Positions 8,964 through 16,091 of a DNA stretch of 64,000 nt are shown in pieces. Under the pieces are notes generated by a model. It made no database searches and was not told the origin of the DNA. It was given only the letters and a program-made list of their open reading frames with translations. A program made the translations under genes and the position numbers. The DNA comes from Polynucleobacter sp. VK25 (GTDB taxonomy: Bacteria > Pseudomonadota > Gammaproteobacteria > Burkholderiales > Burkholderiaceae): positions 1,746,144 to 1,810,143 of the forward strand of contig NZ_CP061288.1 in NCBI RefSeq assembly GCF_018687355.1, read 5' to 3'. Each line of letters opens with the position of its first letter. Position 1 is the first letter of the stretch.

Positions 8964-10055
8964 TTATTCGACTTCTTCTTCCTCGCTCAGCACATCAGTG
9001 ACTACTGCTGAACCAGACTTCACACCTAACTTCTCGCGAATTTTTGCTTCGATATCTTTCGCAATGGCTGGATTTTCTTTTAAGAACTCGCGCACATTGT
9101 CTTTGCCTTGACCAATGCGATCACCGTTATAGCTATACCAAGAACCTGACTTTTCAACGAGGTCAGCTTCAACACCCATATCAATGATTTCGCCTTCTCT
9201 AGAAATACCGGCACCATACATGATGTCGAAAATCGCTTCGCGGAACGGAGGAGATACTTTATTCTTCACAACCTTCACGCGGGTCTCATTACCAACAACC
9301 TCATCACCTTTTTTGATACTACCGATACGACGGATGTCCAAACGCATAGAAGCGTAGAACTTCAGCGCATTACCGCCGGTAGTGGTTTCTGGGGAACCAA
9401 ACATTACACCAATCTTCATACGAATTTGGTTAATAAAGATCACAGTAGTGTTGGTACGCTTAATCGCGCCGGTCAACTTACGCAAAGCCTGACTCATCAA
9501 ACGCGCTTGCAAGCCCGGCAAAGAGTCGCCCATATCGCCTTCGATCTCAGCTCTTGGAACTAAGGCAGCAACTGAGTCGATCACGATCAGATCAATCGAA
9601 CCTGAACGTACCAAAGCGTCTGCGATTTCTAAAGCTTGCTCACCAGTGTCTGGTTGAGAGATCAATAAATTATTTACATCCACACCAAGGCGTGATGCGT
9701 ACTGCACATCCAACGCATGTTCTGCATCAATAAACGCGCAGGTGCCGCCAAGCTTTTGCATTTCTGCAATAGCGTGCAATGTCAGAGTGGTTTTACCAGA
9801 AGATTCTGGGCCGTAGATTTCAATCACGCGACCGCGGGCAAGACCACCAACTCCAAGAGCGATATCTAATCCGAGTGAGCCGCTAGAAACCACCTGAATA
9901 TCTTGACTGATTTCGGCATCGCCCAATCGCATGATTGAACCTTTGCCAAACTGTTTCTCAATTTGTGCCAGCGCTGCAGTTAATGCTTTTTGTTTGTCCC
10001 CGCTCATTCCTTCAAATTCCGAAGAGGCTGATTGCTTTTTGTTATCCAAGGCCAT
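8964..10055 (-). CDS. recA: Recombinase A
   Basis: RecA (363 residues) catalyses ATP-dependent strand exchange and triggers LexA self-cleavage. The Walker A motif GPESSGKTT is at residues 82-90; FIDAEHALD, the Walker [17 protein letters not shown], the L1 loop [14 protein letters not shown] and the L2 region [17 protein letters not shown] are all intact. The C-terminus is acidic (SEEEEVE), as expected. A near-perfect LexA box lies 72-91 bases upstream, and recX follows. Confidence 0.98.
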   Translation of the reverse strand: MALDNKKQSASSEFEGMSGDKQKALTAALAQIEKQFGKGSIMRLGDAEISQDIQVVSSGSLGLDIALGVGGLARGRVIEIYGPESSGKTTLTLHAIAEMQKLGGTCAFIDAEHALDVQYASRLGVDVNNLLISQPDTGEQALEIADALVRSGSIDLIVIDSVAALVPRAEIEGDMGDSLPGLQARLMSQALRKLTGAIKRTNTTVIFINQIRMKIGVMFGSPETTTGGNALKFYASMRLDIRRIGSIKKGDEVVGNETRVKVVKNKVSPPFREAIFDIMYGAGISREGEIIDMGVEADLVEKSGSWYSYNGDRIGQGKDNVREFLKENPAIAKDIEAKIREKLGVKSGSAVVTDVLSEEEEVE

Positions 10056-10126
10056 TTTTTATTCCCTTTTCACTATGTACTGGGCTTTTTCCCGAAGTTT
10101 TATCTACTGTGTAACAACTTAGGAGT

Positions 10127-10146
10127 TACTGTATATAAAAACAGTA
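10127..10146 (-). promoter_or_regulatory. LexA (SOS) box and promoter of recA-recX
   Basis: The 20-bp sequence reads CTGT-N8-ACAG with flanking TA on both sides, matching the LexA consensus of E. coli and betaproteobacteria. On the minus strand it overlaps a plausible promoter: TTGCAA just upstream and TACAGT (spacer 17) or TATACA (spacer 15) inside the box. A repressor bound here would block recA. Confidence 0.88.
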
Positions 10147-10163
10147 GTCTTTGCAAGCGACTT

Positions 10164-10706
10164 TTAAACTGAATTTACAGATTCTTTACTAGGCTGCGCT
10201 TGATTGGCTCGGTCCCAGTAGAAAAACAGGGGTATAGCGACCGCCCAGACTGCTCCCACCAAGATAAATCCAATGGTTTGACCGCCTGGAGCCCACCCAC
10301 CAGCCCCCATCCGAATACCCGCCTCGTAGGACATGGGACCTGCAATACCCCCTAAAACAGCCCCTAAAACAGGTCTGCCACGCAACCAAGTCAAGGAACC
10401 ATTAATAGTGGTGGCAACCAATACCCATAAAACCCACATCCAGAGAGGCGATAAATAAGGTGACGGCCAGTCATCCCGAAAATCCAGATAACCCAAATGC
10501 ATGATGAGAGTGTCAGCCACAAGACCAAAGATAAAGGCCTTCAATAAAAGGCTTATTTCTGTTTTTGGTGTGGGTGAGCGCCAAGCATGGAAGGCAATAT
10601 AGGTCAGAGTAGCTACTACTGCCCAAAGCACATCTTTATTGGCTGCGCCCAGTACACAGGCAAACCAACCAAGCTGGAAAATAACAAAGTTCCAAAATTT
10701 AGCCAT
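10164..10706 (-). CDS. DUF2878-family inner membrane protein
   Basis: A 180-residue hydrophobic protein with about five or six membrane segments (WNFVIFQLGWFACVLGAA, KAFIFGLVADTLIMHLGYL, PLWMWVLWVLVATTINGSL, IGFILVGAVWAVAIPLFFYW). I recognise the general DUF2878 pattern; its function is unknown. The start at 10706 (MAKFWNF) has an AGGA site about 9 bases upstream. Earlier in-frame starts at 10715 and 10745 fall in or next to the tRNA terminator. It is the only gene between recA and tRNA-Met. Confidence 0.75.
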   Translation of the reverse strand: MAKFWNFVIFQLGWFACVLGAANKDVLWAVVATLTYIAFHAWRSPTPKTEISLLLKAFIFGLVADTLIMHLGYLDFRDDWPSPYLSPLWMWVLWVLVATTINGSLTWLRGRPVLGAVLGGIAGPMSYEAGIRMGAGGWAPGGQTIGFILVGAVWAVAIPLFFYWDRANQAQPSKESVNSV

Positions 10707-10719
10707 ACCCAGCATCCTA

Positions 10720-10753
10720 AGAAAAAGGCCACTGCCGAGGGGCAATGGCCTTT
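10720..10753 (-). terminator. Intrinsic terminator of tRNA-Met
   Basis: A long hairpin pairs AAAGGCCA (10724-10731) with TGGCCTTT (10746-10753), with an inner TGCC/GGCA extension and a 4-nt loop. On the minus strand the stem leads into UUUUUC five bases after the tRNA CCA end. It also separates the tRNA from the DUF2878 gene. Confidence 0.85.
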
Positions 10754-10758
10754 AGATT

Positions 10759-10835
10759 TGGTGGCGAATCAGGGATTTGAACCCCGGACCTGCGGATTAT
10801 GATTCCGTCGCTCTAACCAGCTGAGCTAATTCGCC
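10759..10835 (-). tRNA. tRNA-Met (anticodon CAT), probably elongator
   Basis: A 77-nt tRNA with the CCA end encoded. The acceptor stem GGCGAAT pairs perfectly with ATTCGCC. A D-arm with AGCTCAGCTGGTTAGAGC, an anticodon arm with CAT and a T-arm GGTTCAAATCC are all present. It has a base-paired acceptor end, unlike initiator tRNA, and resembles elongator tRNA-Met. A tRNA-Ile with a lysidine-modified CAU anticodon cannot be fully excluded by eye. Confidence 0.95.
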
Positions 10836-10844
10836 GAACTCGCT

Positions 10845-10873
10845 ATTGTAAATGATCGGAACCTATCTGTCTA
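10845..10873 (-). promoter_or_regulatory. Promoter of tRNA-Met
   Basis: On the minus strand, TAGACA (10873-10868) and TACAAT (10850-10845) are separated by 17 bases, close to the sigma-70 consensus. The -10 box ends 9 bases before the tRNA 5' end. Confidence 0.72.
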
Positions 10874-10913
10874 AGGGAACGGGGGTTACCGTCCTCAAGC
10901 CCTAATTAAGCCC

Positions 10914-11348
10914 TTATTTAATCTGAAAGGTGCTCAGCCCCTCCTCCCGACCATACAGCACATTAAATTCAATTTTTTTGGCCAAAAAGAGCTTTTTCAG
11001 TACTTCATCCTTGTTTTCAAAAACAATGGCTGTTTGCTCGGGATAGCGAGAAAAGGGGTCGCTTGTGACATCCACCACTACACCATCAATCTTGATTTGC
11101 TTAATAGAGCGCTTATAAAACTTATCAGGGCGTATAAAAATAAGCCGTTTTACATACTTATCCAATACAAGCTTTTGGCCCTGATCATTCGTCTTGTAGT
11201 AATAGATCAACTCTTCTTTGCCATTGGTGGTCATGTCACGCTCTTCGTCCCACTTGGCATGAGCGCTTTGACTCACCATGACAGCAGAAATGAGGAATGC
11301 CAATTGGCTAAGCGCGCCAACTATTTTCTTTTGAGAGAAATTCATCAT
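10914..11348 (-). CDS. Secreted protein of unknown function
   Basis: A 144-residue protein with a clear signal peptide (KKIVGALSQLAFLISAVMVSQSAHA, cleavage near residue 31) and a mature domain of about 113 residues with no Cys. The mature part alternates charged and beta-like segments (EELIYYYKTNDQGQKLVLDK, KRLIFIRPDKFYKRSIKQIK). I do not recognise a family. It is divergent from the repeat protein at 11406 with a 57-bp gap, so the two may be co-regulated. Confidence 0.65.
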   Translation of the reverse strand: MMNFSQKKIVGALSQLAFLISAVMVSQSAHAKWDEERDMTTNGKEELIYYYKTNDQGQKLVLDKYVKRLIFIRPDKFYKRSIKQIKIDGVVVDVTSDPFSRYPEQTAIVFENKDEVLKKLFLAKKIEFNVLYGREEGLSTFQIK

Positions 11349-11405
11349 GCATTCATATTAGCCCAACCCACAAGCAAAATGCAGAAGGCGTAAGATTCCC
11401 AAACA

Positions 11406-11726
11406 ATGAATCTATTTCTCTTGCGTCTTTTAATCTCCTTGCCATTGAGTCTGTGCATCCCCTTTTACGCCTCAGCAGCGCAGATCTTCGTCACTAATTA
11501 CCCATCAGAGGCGAATGCCAAAGTCTTTGTCACAAAGTACCCATCAGAGGCAAACTGTATTGTGTATGACACCCAATACTCCAGCGATCGCGAACCAGGC
11601 GTTTGGTTCTACACGAAATACAAAAGCGATGCCCGTGCAGTAATTTATTACACCCAATACAAGTCTGAGGCCGATCTGATTGTGTATTTCACTAAGTACA
11701 AGAGTGATGCACGCTGCCGTTACTAA
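11406..11726 (+). CDS. Small secreted tandem-repeat protein (DUF6150-like)
   Basis: A 106-residue protein: signal peptide of about 25 residues, then six tandem units of about 13 residues with the pattern x-x-V-Y-x-T-x-Y-x-S-(E/D)-A-x. Units read AQIFVTNYPSEAN, AKVFVTKYPSEAN, CIVYDTQYSSDREPG, VWFYTKYKSDAR, AVIYYTQYKSEAD and LIVYFTKYKSDAR, followed by CRY. Two Cys (start of unit 3 and the end) could pair. The pattern suggests one beta-strand per repeat. I believe this is the DUF6150 family, described from structure prediction as a small knotted fold, but that label is from memory. Function unknown. Confidence 0.75.
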   Translation: MNLFLLRLLISLPLSLCIPFYASAAQIFVTNYPSEANAKVFVTKYPSEANCIVYDTQYSSDREPGVWFYTKYKSDARAVIYYTQYKSEADLIVYFTKYKSDARCRY

Positions 11727-11755
11727 CCAATACCTCTTAGCTCCCTATTCATCTC

Positions 11756-12367
11756 ATGAGACTTCTTTCAATATCTGCAGGTAAAGTGGCGCCCTTGTTT
11801 GGAAACCATCACCCCAATTACAAATCTGTTGCTTCAGCTATTCGCAAGAAGGTAGTGAGCGACCTAGAATTTCCCGCTCCAGTTGAAATTACTTCACTCG
11901 GTATAAAAGGTGATGAACAAGCAGATCTATCAGTCCATGGCGGTATTGAAAAGGCAATCTACGTTTATCCGGCGGAGCACTACGCATTTTGGAACGCATT
12001 ACTTACCCGCGAAACCAAAAAGCCAGTTGCATTACAACATGGCGCCATCGGAGAGAACTTCACAGTCGAAGGATTACTAGAAACAGAAGTATTTGTTGGC
12101 GATCGACTTCAAATCGGGGAATTGGAATTTGCAGTCGTCAAACTACGTGAGCCCTGTTTCAAATTCAATGCTGCTGTTGGTTACAAAGGCGCAAGCAAAG
12201 CGATGCTGCAGTCTGGCTTCAGTGGCTGGTATTTACGTGTTTTAAAAACTGGTTTGCTTAGCGCTGGCAATGCCATTACTTTAATTCCAGGGGCAAGAGA
12301 AATATCCATTGCCCAGCAAAATCAAAAACTCTTAAACAATCGCAATCAAAAAGATTTGTGGGAATAA
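11756..12367 (+). CDS. MOSC domain-containing protein (YiiM-like)
   Basis: A 203-residue MOSC protein. The family is named after the C-terminal domain of molybdenum cofactor sulfurase and is thought to carry sulfur or handle Moco-related N-hydroxylated substrates. Hallmarks are GIKGDEQADLSVHGGIEKAIYVYPAEHY, GAIGENFTVEGL and KLREPCFKFNA with the conserved Cys near residue 141. YiiM of E. coli detoxifies N-hydroxylated bases; the same role here is an inference. It ends at a convergent terminator shared with the MHS transporter. Confidence 0.88.
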   Translation: MRLLSISAGKVAPLFGNHHPNYKSVASAIRKKVVSDLEFPAPVEITSLGIKGDEQADLSVHGGIEKAIYVYPAEHYAFWNALLTRETKKPVALQHGAIGENFTVEGLLETEVFVGDRLQIGELEFAVVKLREPCFKFNAAVGYKGASKAMLQSGFSGWYLRVLKTGLLSAGNAITLIPGAREISIAQQNQKLLNNRNQKDLWE

Positions 12368-12399
12368 AAAAACCCGACCATTTCTGATCGGGTTTCTTA
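12366..12399. terminator. Bidirectional terminator between the MOSC gene and the MHS transporter
   Basis: AAACCCGA (12370-12377) pairs with TCGGGTTT (12388-12395) around a 10-nt loop, with A-rich and T-rich flanks. It lies between two convergent genes and can serve both. Confidence 0.85.
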
Positions 12400-12433
12400 T
12401 TTGATGCAGACTAAAGAAGCTTATTGAATCTTC

Positions 12434-14104
12434 TTAGTCACGTGCGTAGATATCTACGTCTTTGGTTTCTTTAACAAACAGTGTACCGATTACCAATGTC
12501 ATCGCAGCGATGATGATTGGGTACCAGAGACCGTAGTAAATATTACCGTTTTGCGCTACCAAGGCGAAGGAGATCGTTGGCAACAAGCCACCGAACCAAC
12601 CGTTACCAATATGGTATGGCAAGGACATAGAGGTGTAACGAATGCGGGTTGGGAACATCTCAACCAACATCGCAGCGATTGGACCATAAACCATGGTTAC
12701 CAAGAGCACCAAGAACACCAATAAAGCCAATACAGCAACGTAGTTAATGCCAGCAGGATCTGCCTTGGCTGGGTAACCAGCAGCATTCAACGCTTCACGA
12801 ATTGCTTTCTTAAACTCAGCATCTTTCGCTTTTGCTTCAGCAGGCTCAAGACCCTTAGCAGTGTAGCCAGTGATTTCTGTATCGCCAATCTTTACAACTG
12901 CTGTTCCACCTGCAGGACCGGCAATAGTGCTGTAGCTAGCAGAGTTTGAAGCCATCACTTGTTTTGCAATATCGCAAGAACTTGTGAACTTCGCAGTACC
13001 TGTTGGGTTGAACTGGAAGGTACATTCGCTGACATCAGCAGTAATTGTGGCTGGTGCAGTTGCCATCGCCTTTTCTAACGCTGGGTTAGCAAAGTGAGTC
13101 AAAGCATTGAACACAGAAACAGGTGTGTTTGGAATGTAAGTAATGATCGCAAGCAATAGACCGCCCATGATGATTACTTTACGACCAATCTTGTCAGACC
13201 ATGCGCCGAAGATCACGAAGAATGGGGTGCCGATTACTAATGAAGCAGCAATCAACAAGTTCGCAGTCTTAGCATCTACTTTCAACACCTGGGTGAGGTA
13301 GAACAAAGCATAGAACTGACCTGTGTACCAAACCACCGCTTGACCTGCAACCAGACCAAACAATGCCAAGATAACAATCTTCAAGTTCTTCCATTGACCG
13401 AATGACTCGGACAAAGGCGCTTTAGATAATTTGCCTTCTTCTTTCATCTTCTTGAAAGCTGGAGACTCATTCATGGACAAACGAATCCATACAGAAATAC
13501 CCAACAATGCGATAGAGGCGATGAAAGGAACGCGCCAGCCCCAAACATCAAAGTCTGGACCAGTGAATTCACGTGTGAACAAAATTACGAGCAAGGAGAG
13601 GAACAAGCCAAGAGTAGCTGTTGTCTGAATCCATGCTGTGTAAGCACCACGGCGACCTTGAGGAGCATGTTCTGCAACATAAGTAGCAGCACCACCGTAC
13701 TCACCACCCAAAGCCAAGCCTTGAAGCATACGCAATGCGATCAAGATGACTGGAGCAGCAACGCCGATAGTTGCGTAGTTAGGCAGAATACCTACGATGA
13801 AGGTCGCGCCGCCCATCAATAAGATGGTTACCAAGAAGGTGTACTTACGACCAATCAAATCGCCTAAGCGACCGAATACCAATGCGCCGAATGGGCGAAC
13901 GATAAAACCAGCAGCAAACGCTAACAAAGCAAAAATGAAGGCAGAGCCAGCATCTAAGCCTGAGAAAAACTGCTTGGCAATAACGGCAGCCAAAGAACCG
14001 TAAAGATAAAAGTCGTACCACTCAAAGACCGTACCCAATGAGGAAGCAAAAATAACTTTGCGCTCTTCAGGGGTCATTGGGGCTGCTTTAGTTGATGTTG
14101 ACAT
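12434..14104 (-). CDS. MFS transporter, metabolite:H+ symporter (MHS) family, with a large loop insertion
   Basis: A 556-residue transporter. The N-terminal half has the MHS signature (FEWYDFYLYGSLAAVIAKQFF, then GRLGDLIGRKYTFLVT and RMLQGLALGGEYGGAATYVAEHAP), as in ShiA, KgtP and ProP. The usual length is about 430-450. The excess is a hydrophilic insertion at about residues 325-452, between membrane segments in the C-terminal half, with two Cys (361 and 377) that could form a disulfide if the loop is periplasmic. The substrate is unknown. The promoter must lie in the 338-bp gap shared with the divergent TRAP operon; TAGGAGCT is its ribosome site. Confidence 0.88.
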   Translation of the reverse strand: MSTSTKAAPMTPEERKVIFASSLGTVFEWYDFYLYGSLAAVIAKQFFSGLDAGSAFIFALLAFAAGFIVRPFGALVFGRLGDLIGRKYTFLVTILLMGGATFIVGILPNYATIGVAAPVILIALRMLQGLALGGEYGGAATYVAEHAPQGRRGAYTAWIQTTATLGLFLSLLVILFTREFTGPDFDVWGWRVPFIASIALLGISVWIRLSMNESPAFKKMKEEGKLSKAPLSESFGQWKNLKIVILALFGLVAGQAVVWYTGQFYALFYLTQVLKVDAKTANLLIAASLVIGTPFFVIFGAWSDKIGRKVIIMGGLLLAIITYIPNTPVSVFNALTHFANPALEKAMATAPATITADVSECTFQFNPTGTAKFTSSCDIAKQVMASNSASYSTIAGPAGGTAVVKIGDTEITGYTAKGLEPAEAKAKDAEFKKAIREALNAAGYPAKADPAGINYVAVLALLVFLVLLVTMVYGPIAAMLVEMFPTRIRYTSMSLPYHIGNGWFGGLLPTISFALVAQNGNIYYGLWYPIIIAAMTLVIGTLFVKETKDVDIYARD

Positions 14105-14442
14105 CAGTAGCTCCTAACTATTTTTATTAAATAAAAAACAACGGGTTGATTATGCTTTGAAAAAAATCAAAGAAATCCACTACTTAGGGTAATTCCCCAT
14201 CAAATAGACTCGGGGTTTTCCCGAGAAATGTGGATTTGATGCAACGCATTTAGGCCATGATGTGGCAAGGGTTTGGCACTAACTTGAAGCAATACGCCCA
14301 AGTGAGGTGCATTTCTGGAAATCAGAGTGCAATCCTCTCGAATGACACTTGTTGCACTTCGCTTTAATTAATCTTGTAGTTAGCAAAAAGGCATCCCCAA
14401 AAAAAATGCCATCAATTAATTCATAAACAAGGAGCAAGGCAA
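14105..14442. other. 338-bp divergent regulatory region with nested inverted repeats
   Basis: No gene is visible. It holds the promoters of the MHS transporter (-) and the TRAP operon (+). A two-tier hairpin is formed by CATCAAAT (14198-14205) with ATTTGATG (14234-14241) enclosing CTCGGG (14209-14214) with CCCGAG (14220-14225). A competing repeat pairs AAATCCAC (14173-14180) with GTGGATTT (14230-14237), so the two outer pairings exclude each other. A weak plus-strand promoter is TTGCAC (14352) and TGTAGT (14375) with a 17-bp spacer. Confidence 0.55.
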
Positions 14443-15528
14443 ATGAAAAGACGTGACTTTTTAGGTAAGGCTGCAGTTGGCGCAGCCGCAGGCGTATTAG
14501 CTGCACCAGCGATTGCACAATCCATGCCAGAAGTGAAGTGGCGCTGCGCATCAAGCTTTCCGAAAAGCCTAGATACAATTTATGGTGGTGGTGAATTCAT
14601 CTCCAAACGAGTAGCCGCCTTAACGGATGGCAAGTTTCAGATCCGTATCTTTGGCGCCGGTGAAATCGTTCCAGCCTTCGGCACAGTTGATGCAGTGCAG
14701 CAAGGCACTGTGGAATGTACGCATACTGCCGGTTACTACTTCGTAGGCAAAAACAAAACATTTGCTTTTGACACAACCGTTCCATTTGGCATGAACCAAC
14801 GTCAGCAAAATGCATGGATGTATTGGGGTGGCGGTTTGAAGCTTCAGCGCGAATTCTTACGTGACTACAACATCATCTCTTTCCCAGCAGGCAACACCGG
14901 AACCCAGATGGGTGGCTGGTTTAAAAAGCCAGTGAAAACCGTTGCCGACCTCAAAGGTCTCAAAATGCGTATCGCTGGACTCGGCGGTGAAGTCATGTCC
15001 CGTCTGGGCGCAATTCCGCAACAAATTGCTGGTGGCGATATTTATCCAGCACTTGAAAAAGGCGTGATTGATGCTGCCGAGTGGGTTGGTCCATACGACG
15101 ATGAGAAATTGGGCTTCTACAAAATTGCCCCTTACTACTACTACCCTGGATGGTGGGAAGCTTGTTCGATGTACTCCATGTACGTCAACATCAAGGAATG
15201 GGAAAAATTACCTAAGCAATATCAGGAAGCCTTAGCCTCAGCCTGTGCTGAATGCAACATCGACATGATGGCTGAGTACGACTACAAAAACCCAATTGCC
15301 TTGCAGAGCTTGATCAAGAATGGCGTCAAGTTGCAGTCTTACTCCACAGAAATTATGAAAGCCGCATCCAATGCAGCTTTTGAAATGTATGAGGAAGAAG
15401 CTGCCAAGAATCCATCATTCAAGAAGATTTACGAGCCTTGGAAGAAATTCCGTAACGATCAAATGTTATGGAACAAGGTTGCCGAACAAACTCTCATGAG
15501 CTTCATGCTAACTAATCCTGTCAAATAA
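14443..15528 (+). CDS. TRAP transporter solute-binding protein (TakP/DctP family)
   Basis: A 361-residue periplasmic binding protein of the TRAP system. The Tat signal is explicit (MKRRDFLGKAAVGAAAG, cleavage after AIAQ). Ligand-site features resemble Rhodobacter TakP, which binds 2-oxoacids: Arg176 in LKMRIAGLGGEVMSRLGA and Glu213-Trp214 in AAEWVGPYDDEKLGF, plus FPAGNTGTQMGGWF. This supports an organic-acid ligand, but the exact one is unknown. It leads the operon with the two permease genes. GGAGCAAGG is the ribosome site. Confidence 0.92.
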   Translation: MKRRDFLGKAAVGAAAGVLAAPAIAQSMPEVKWRCASSFPKSLDTIYGGGEFISKRVAALTDGKFQIRIFGAGEIVPAFGTVDAVQQGTVECTHTAGYYFVGKNKTFAFDTTVPFGMNQRQQNAWMYWGGGLKLQREFLRDYNIISFPAGNTGTQMGGWFKKPVKTVADLKGLKMRIAGLGGEVMSRLGAIPQQIAGGDIYPALEKGVIDAAEWVGPYDDEKLGFYKIAPYYYYPGWWEACSMYSMYVNIKEWEKLPKQYQEALASACAECNIDMMAEYDYKNPIALQSLIKNGVKLQSYSTEIMKAASNAAFEMYEEEAAKNPSFKKIYEPWKKFRNDQMLWNKVAEQTLMSFMLTNPVK

Positions 15529-15548
15529 ACTTTAAGCGAGTAACTGAA

Positions 15549-16091
15549 ATGCCAAAACAATTTTTAGTTTTTGCAAATTTCGTTGATCGCCTAAATGACC
15601 GTTTTGGTGTTTTAGCAAGTTGGATGGTTCTTATTGCCGTACTGGTCAGCACAGCAAATGCGCTGATTCGGTACGGCTTTAACATCAGCTCAAACGGTTG
15701 GTTAGAAGCGCAATGGTATTTGTTTGCCGGCATGGTGATGTTTGGTGCCGCCACTACTTTTCGTATGAACGAGCATGTGCGGGTTGACGTGCTCTATGCC
15801 TTATATCCCAACAGAGTTCGCCTCTGGCTAGATTTCTGGGGAGGCATTGTTTTCTTTTTGCCAATGACCATCATTATTGGTTACTACTCTTGGGAATTTT
15901 TTATTACTTCGGTAATTCAAAATGAAACCTCGAGTAACCCAGGCGGTCTTATTCGTTGGCCAGTACGCGGCATTATTACCCTGGGCTTTTTCTTATTAAC
16001 GCTCCAAGGTATATCAGAAATCATCAAGCGCTATGCTGCCATTACCGGCATGATTGAAATCGATCCTAAATACGAAAGACCTCTCCAATGA
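15549..16091 (+). CDS. TRAP transporter small permease subunit (DctQ family)
   Basis: A 180-residue protein with four predicted membrane segments (WMVLIAVLVSTANALIRYGF, EAQWYLFAGMVMFGAATTF, GGIVFFLPMTIIIGYYSWEFF, GIITLGFFLLTLQGISEII) and the DctQ pattern MNEHVRVDVLYALYP. It partners the DctM subunit in the inner membrane to form the transport channel. It begins 20 bases after the binding protein and its stop overlaps the DctM start by 4 bases (ATGA), indicating translational coupling. Confidence 0.92.
   Translation: MPKQFLVFANFVDRLNDRFGVLASWMVLIAVLVSTANALIRYGFNISSNGWLEAQWYLFAGMVMFGAATTFRMNEHVRVDVLYALYPNRVRLWLDFWGGIVFFLPMTIIIGYYSWEFFITSVIQNETSSNPGGLIRWPVRGIITLGFFLLTLQGISEIIKRYAAITGMIEIDPKYERPLQ

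Noticed and set aside
10101..10122. Second LexA half-site (CTACTGTG) near the recA SOS box
   Set aside because: Only the left half matches; there is no ACAG at the correct distance.
14260..14300. Possible sigma-54 promoter (TGGCAC followed by TTGA) upstream of the TRAP operon
   Set aside because: The spacing between the GG and GC elements is one base short and the -12 GC is missing, so it does not meet the sigma-54 consensus.
14279..14578. 99-residue minus-strand open frame at the TRAP operon start
   Set aside because: It overlaps the dctP start and its composition follows the opposite strand; no support as a gene.
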